Assembly: GCA_022565595.1 (NCBI GenBank)
Contig: JAIUML010000011.1
Location: 1 to 64,000 of the forward strand
Direction: 5' to 3'
Origin: Saccharospirillum sp.
GTDB taxonomy: Bacteria; Pseudomonadota; Gammaproteobacteria; Pseudomonadales; Natronospirillaceae
DNA: 64,000 nucleotides
Shown here: positions 61,275 through 64,000 of the stretch, in pieces
Position numbering within the stretch: position 1 is the first letter of the stretch
Layout: every line of letters starts with the position of its first letter
Program-made: the position numbers and the translations under genes
Notes under the pieces: model-generated
What the model was told of the DNA's origin: nothing
Seen by the model: the letters and a program-made list of their open reading frames with translations, nothing else
The model's database searches: none

Positions 61275-62039
61275 TCACTGGCCTTTCTGTTTGGGTCGTA
61301 TCAGACCCTCCATCATTTCCAGCGGTAGCGGGAAGACGATGGTGGAGGCATTGCTGGTGCTCATGTCGGAGAGGGTTTGCAGGTAGCGTAGCTGCATGGC
61401 ACCGGGCTCTTTAGCCATGACTCCGGCGGCTTCGACGAGTTTTTCCGAGGCCTGGAGTTCGCCTTCGGCGTGAATCACCTTGGCACGTCTTTCCCGTTCG
61501 GCTTCGGCCTGGCGGGCGATGGCGCGAATCATGCTCTCGTTCAGATCAACGTGTTTGATTTCTACGTTGGCGACCTTCACGCCCCACTCTTCGGTTTGAG
61601 CATCGAGAATTTCCTGAATATCGGCATTGAGTTTGTCTCGCTCTGAGAGCATTTCATCCAGGTCGTGTTTGCCGAGTACCGATCTCAAGGTCGTTTGCGC
61701 CAACTGGCTGGTTGCCTCGCCGTAGTTTTCAACTCGAATGATGGCACGTTCGGGGTCGACTACCCGAAAGTAGAGAACAGCGTTAACGTGCACGGTGACG
61801 TTGTCTTTCGAGATAACATCCTGGCTGGGTACGTCGAGGGCGACTACGCGCAAGTCGACGCGCACCAGTTGTTGAATGCCGGGAATGACGATGATCAAGC
61901 CAGGGCCCTTGACGCCCTGAAAGCGACCGAGAAAGAAGACTACGCCGCGCTGGTATTCCGGCAATATGCGAATGGCCGACGCAAGAATGATCAGCAGAAA
62001 AACAATAGGGGTGATGTATGAGAGCCAATCCAGGTTCAT
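61275..62039 (-). CDS. SPFH/stomatin-like membrane protein (slipin)
   Basis: A 254-residue protein with one N-terminal membrane segment ([20 protein letters not shown]) and a stomatin/prohibitin SPFH domain: [38 protein letters not shown] and [20 protein letters not shown] charged C-terminal helix (about 175-215) ends it. By family it forms ring assemblies with NfeD partners in membrane microdomains and protein quality control. It lies 22 bases after the NfeD gene in a two-gene operon. Confidence 0.92.
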   Translation of the reverse strand: MNLDWLSYITPIVFLLIILASAIRILPEYQRGVVFFLGRFQGVKGPGLIIVIPGIQQLVRVDLRVVALDVPSQDVISKDNVTVHVNAVLYFRVVDPERAIIRVENYGEATSQLAQTTLRSVLGKHDLDEMLSERDKLNADIQEILDAQTEEWGVKVANVEIKHVDLNESMIRAIARQAEAERERRAKVIHAEGELQASEKLVEAAGVMAKEPGAMQLRYLQTLSDMSTSNASTIVFPLPLEMMEGLIRPKQKGQ

Positions 62040-62061
62040 GGGTGTACCTCCGTTTTAGCCT

Positions 62062-63540
62062 TCAAGGGTGTGAGTGATCCGAAACGGTGACATGGGCGGT
62101 CAGGCCTTCTATGCGCATTACCTTGACCATCTGACCGCGCTCTATGGGCACAGTGGAAAGCGCCTTCCAGCGCTCGCCACCGGTGCTAATGTGCCCTCTG
62201 AATTCGCCATCCGCGATGTTGTGAAAATCTTCGGTCGCCAGGGCGTGCTCGCTTTTCATGGTATCAAGCCCGGCCACAGAGGGGCGTCGCCTCAGGGTGA
62301 TCAATCGTGTCATGGCCCAGAGCAGGAAACCGCCAGCGATGGCCGCTATGCCGCCTATGGTGGGTATGGATATGGCCTGGTTTGACCCGTCCATCAGAAT
62401 AATTGAGCCCGCTACAAAGGCGATGACTCCACCGATCCCCAGTATGCCGAAACTGGGCACAAAAGCTTCGCCGACGATCAACATTAGCCCGAACAGTATC
62501 AGTGCCAGGCCAGCGTAATTGACGCTGAGAATCTGGAAGGCGAAGAGCGCCAACAACAGGCAAATGGCACCAATGACGCCAGGGTAGAGGCTACCGGGGC
62601 TGGAAAGCTCAAAAATGATGCCGTAAAAACCGATAATCATCAGAAAATAGGCGACGTTGGGGTCGGTAATGACTTCCAGCAACTGGGTGCGCCAGTTCGG
62701 TTCAACTCGAGTCAGAGTCAGGTTGCTGGTATCCAGGGTACGCTCACCCGTGGCCATGGCGACGGTGCGACCATCGATCTGTCGCAACAGGTCGTCGATG
62801 TCGGTGGCGACCACATCAATCACGTTTTTCTCCAGTGCTTCGCGTGCCCCCAGGTTGACGGCTTCGCGTACGGCCTGTTCGGCCCAGTCTGCATTGCGGC
62901 CGTGGCGCTCAGCGAGCTCACGAATGTAGGCGACGGAATCTTCCAGCACCTTGCGCTCCATGGCGGTGCCGCCACGTCTGGCCTCAGATTCACGGGTTTC
63001 CTCTTCTGATTGGCTTTCCTCGCTGTCAGAGTCTTCACTGCGTTCGGGCTGTTCTGGTTCCTCATCGCCCATACCGGGCAGACCACCCATTTGCACAGGG
63101 GTCGCCGAGCCCAGATTGGTGGCAGGCGCCATGGCAGCGATGTGGCTACCATAAAGCATGAAAGTACCGGCGCTGGCCGCACGTGCACCCGAGGGGGAGA
63201 CATAGGTTGCAACGGGGACGTCCGAGCGAAGAATTTCCTTGATGATTTGTCGCATGGATTCCATCAGGCCACCCGGTGTGTCCATCTGAATCACGACGAT
63301 TCTGGCGTCTTCGTCAGCGGCGCGTTCCAGGCCCCGAATCAGGTAGTCCATGGTGGCTGGGCCAATGGCGCCATCTACGGTCAAGATCAGCCCTTTACCC
63401 GACGTTTGAGCGTTGGTGTCCTGCGCCAGAGCATTTATGGCGAGGCTGCCCATGGCTAACAGCAGGCCAAGCAGAAAGAGCCCGAGCCAAAGCCTGGTGA
63501 GCGCGGTTCGGGCCGGGAATCGATTGTTGAGCGAATTCAT
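62062..63540 (-). CDS. NfeD-family membrane serine protease (long form)
   Basis: A 492-residue protein. After a signal peptide (LFLLGLLLAMGSLAINALA) comes a ClpP-like serine protease domain. The Ser is in SPSGARAASAGTF (about 115-127) and the Lys in the RKVLEDSVAYIRELAERHG region (about 198-216), together a Ser-Lys dyad. An acidic spacer (DEEPEQPERSEDSDSEES, about 158-175) is unusual and may be a flexible insert. Several membrane helices and a C-terminal OB domain (about 420-490) complete the NfeD layout. It pairs with the slipin gene downstream. The typical substrate in relatives is stomatin itself. Confidence 0.9.
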   Translation of the reverse strand: MNSLNNRFPARTALTRLWLGLFLLGLLLAMGSLAINALAQDTNAQTSGKGLILTVDGAIGPATMDYLIRGLERAADEDARIVVIQMDTPGGLMESMRQIIKEILRSDVPVATYVSPSGARAASAGTFMLYGSHIAAMAPATNLGSATPVQMGGLPGMGDEEPEQPERSEDSDSEESQSEEETRESEARRGGTAMERKVLEDSVAYIRELAERHGRNADWAEQAVREAVNLGAREALEKNVIDVVATDIDDLLRQIDGRTVAMATGERTLDTSNLTLTRVEPNWRTQLLEVITDPNVAYFLMIIGFYGIIFELSSPGSLYPGVIGAICLLLALFAFQILSVNYAGLALILFGLMLIVGEAFVPSFGILGIGGVIAFVAGSIILMDGSNQAISIPTIGGIAAIAGGFLLWAMTRLITLRRRPSVAGLDTMKSEHALATEDFHNIADGEFRGHISTGGERWKALSTVPIERGQMVKVMRIEGLTAHVTVSDHSHP

Positions 63541-63681
63541 CGCTGGGTGCCCCTTTTAATGCTTTGCACTTACAGGGTAGCAGAGGCTCATGGCTTTTCA
63601 TTTCTAATAGATTTTCCGTACCGTTCTACCCGTCAAACTTTTGTGCCAGACTCAAGGCAAACCCTGGAAGAGCCCCTCTTT

Positions 63682-64000
63682 ATGACAATCCTGACCTGGT
63701 TCGGTATCTTGTTGTGTTTATCGCAATCGGCGTTGCTCTCGGGCATGAACCTGGGCCTGTTTTCACTGAGCAAGCTGGAACTGGAAGTCGCAGCGCGCAA
63801 GGGCGATGCCCAGGCGAAAACCGTGCTGGCGTTACGGCAAGATGCCAACTTCGCCCTGGTCACCATTCTCTGGGGGAATGTCGGCGTCAATGTCTTCCTG
63901 GCCTTGTTGTCGAACTCGATACTCAATGGGGTATTGGCGTTTTTGTTCTCGACGGTGGTGATTACCGTCTTTGCCGAAATCATGCCGCAGGCCTATTTCA
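63682..64000 (+). CDS. CNNM/DUF21-domain membrane protein (CorC/HlyC family), cut by window end
   Basis: The frame from ATG 63682 stays open to the edge and encodes 106 residues of the CNNM (DUF21) domain: a first helix (ILTWFGILLCLSQSALLSG), GMNLGLFSLSKLELEVAARKG, LRQDANFALVTILWGNVGVN, and FAEIMPQAYF, which matches the GEIIPQ-type signature. Members act in magnesium or cobalt efflux or resistance. CBS domains would be expected beyond the window. It is divergent from the NfeD gene. Confidence 0.85.
   Translation, partial: MTILTWFGILLCLSQSALLSGMNLGLFSLSKLELEVAARKGDAQAKTVLALRQDANFALVTILWGNVGVNVFLALLSNSILNGVLAFLFSTVVITVFAEIMPQAYF

Noticed and set aside
63633..63983. Minus-strand frame of 116 codons at the right end
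   Set aside because: Antisense of the CNNM-type gene, which shows family motifs.

Overview
The window is a piece of a gammaproteobacterial chromosome, by eye 55-60% GC through its core. The set of families points to a marine Oceanospirillales-type bacterium (something like Saccharospirillum or Reinekea): TamA/TamB, RadA, Dgt, PA4642-family, DUF3392, DUF3530, DUF1415, UbiC-UbiA-PhoB-PhoR, rubredoxin plus rubredoxin reductase, TrpR-TrpE-TrpG, SpeA, LpxL and FolE. The taxon is inferred from gene content, not from a search.

The left end (1-5.4 kb) is accessory DNA. It opens with the 3' end of an IS3-family element, followed by an integron gene-cassette array with no integrase in view. One partial and three complete attC-like sites separate three cassettes: a DUF3800 protein, a two-helix membrane protein, and a SIR2-like protein. 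A fourth cassette is broken by an IS5-like end. Next comes the strangest gene of the window, a 497-residue AFG1/LACE1-type AAA ATPase with a eukaryote-like (stramenopile-like) architecture, lying between two IS5-like left ends. It is followed by an IS5 transposase relic.

From 5.4 to 34.4 kb lies a conventional core: DUF1294, dgt (-), radA (+), PA4642-family (-), tamA-tamB (+), a Na/Pi cotransporter, a ribokinase and nucleoside hydrolase operon (-), a membrane protein-GNAT-TetR operon (-), a two-subunit ABC exporter (+), tRNA-Thr, DUF3392 and an S1/P1-like nuclease, an unknown 273-residue protein, a CheY-like regulator, ubiC-ubiA and phoB-phoR (-) with a Pho box before phoB, rubredoxin and its reductase, and HU.

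From 34.4 to 38.7 kb is a decaying copper/heavy-metal cluster. It holds a P1B ATPase interrupted by one amber codon, a Met/His-rich Spy-like periplasmic protein, a small His-rich secreted protein, and a broken ferric-reductase-like membrane gene. After it come cardiolipin synthase, an unknown lipoprotein, an SCP2-like protein, an Lrp regulator, leuA, a subtilisin-like lipoprotein protease with two PPC domains, speA followed by a 51-residue zinc-ribbon protein, lpxL, folE, DUF3530, rpe, a Cof-type HAD phosphatase and trpR-trpE-trpG. trpR appears to be leaderless, with an operator-like palindrome at its start.

The right end (56-64 kb) mixes intact genes (SDR, DUF1415, MerR with a divergent glutaredoxin-MauE fusion, slipin and NfeD, a CNNM-type protein cut by the window end) with gene debris (a molybdopterin oxidoreductase pseudogene and a LysR gene lacking its DNA-binding domain). 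Two intergenic inverted-repeat units, near 15.9 and 57.0 kb, look like small repetitive elements.
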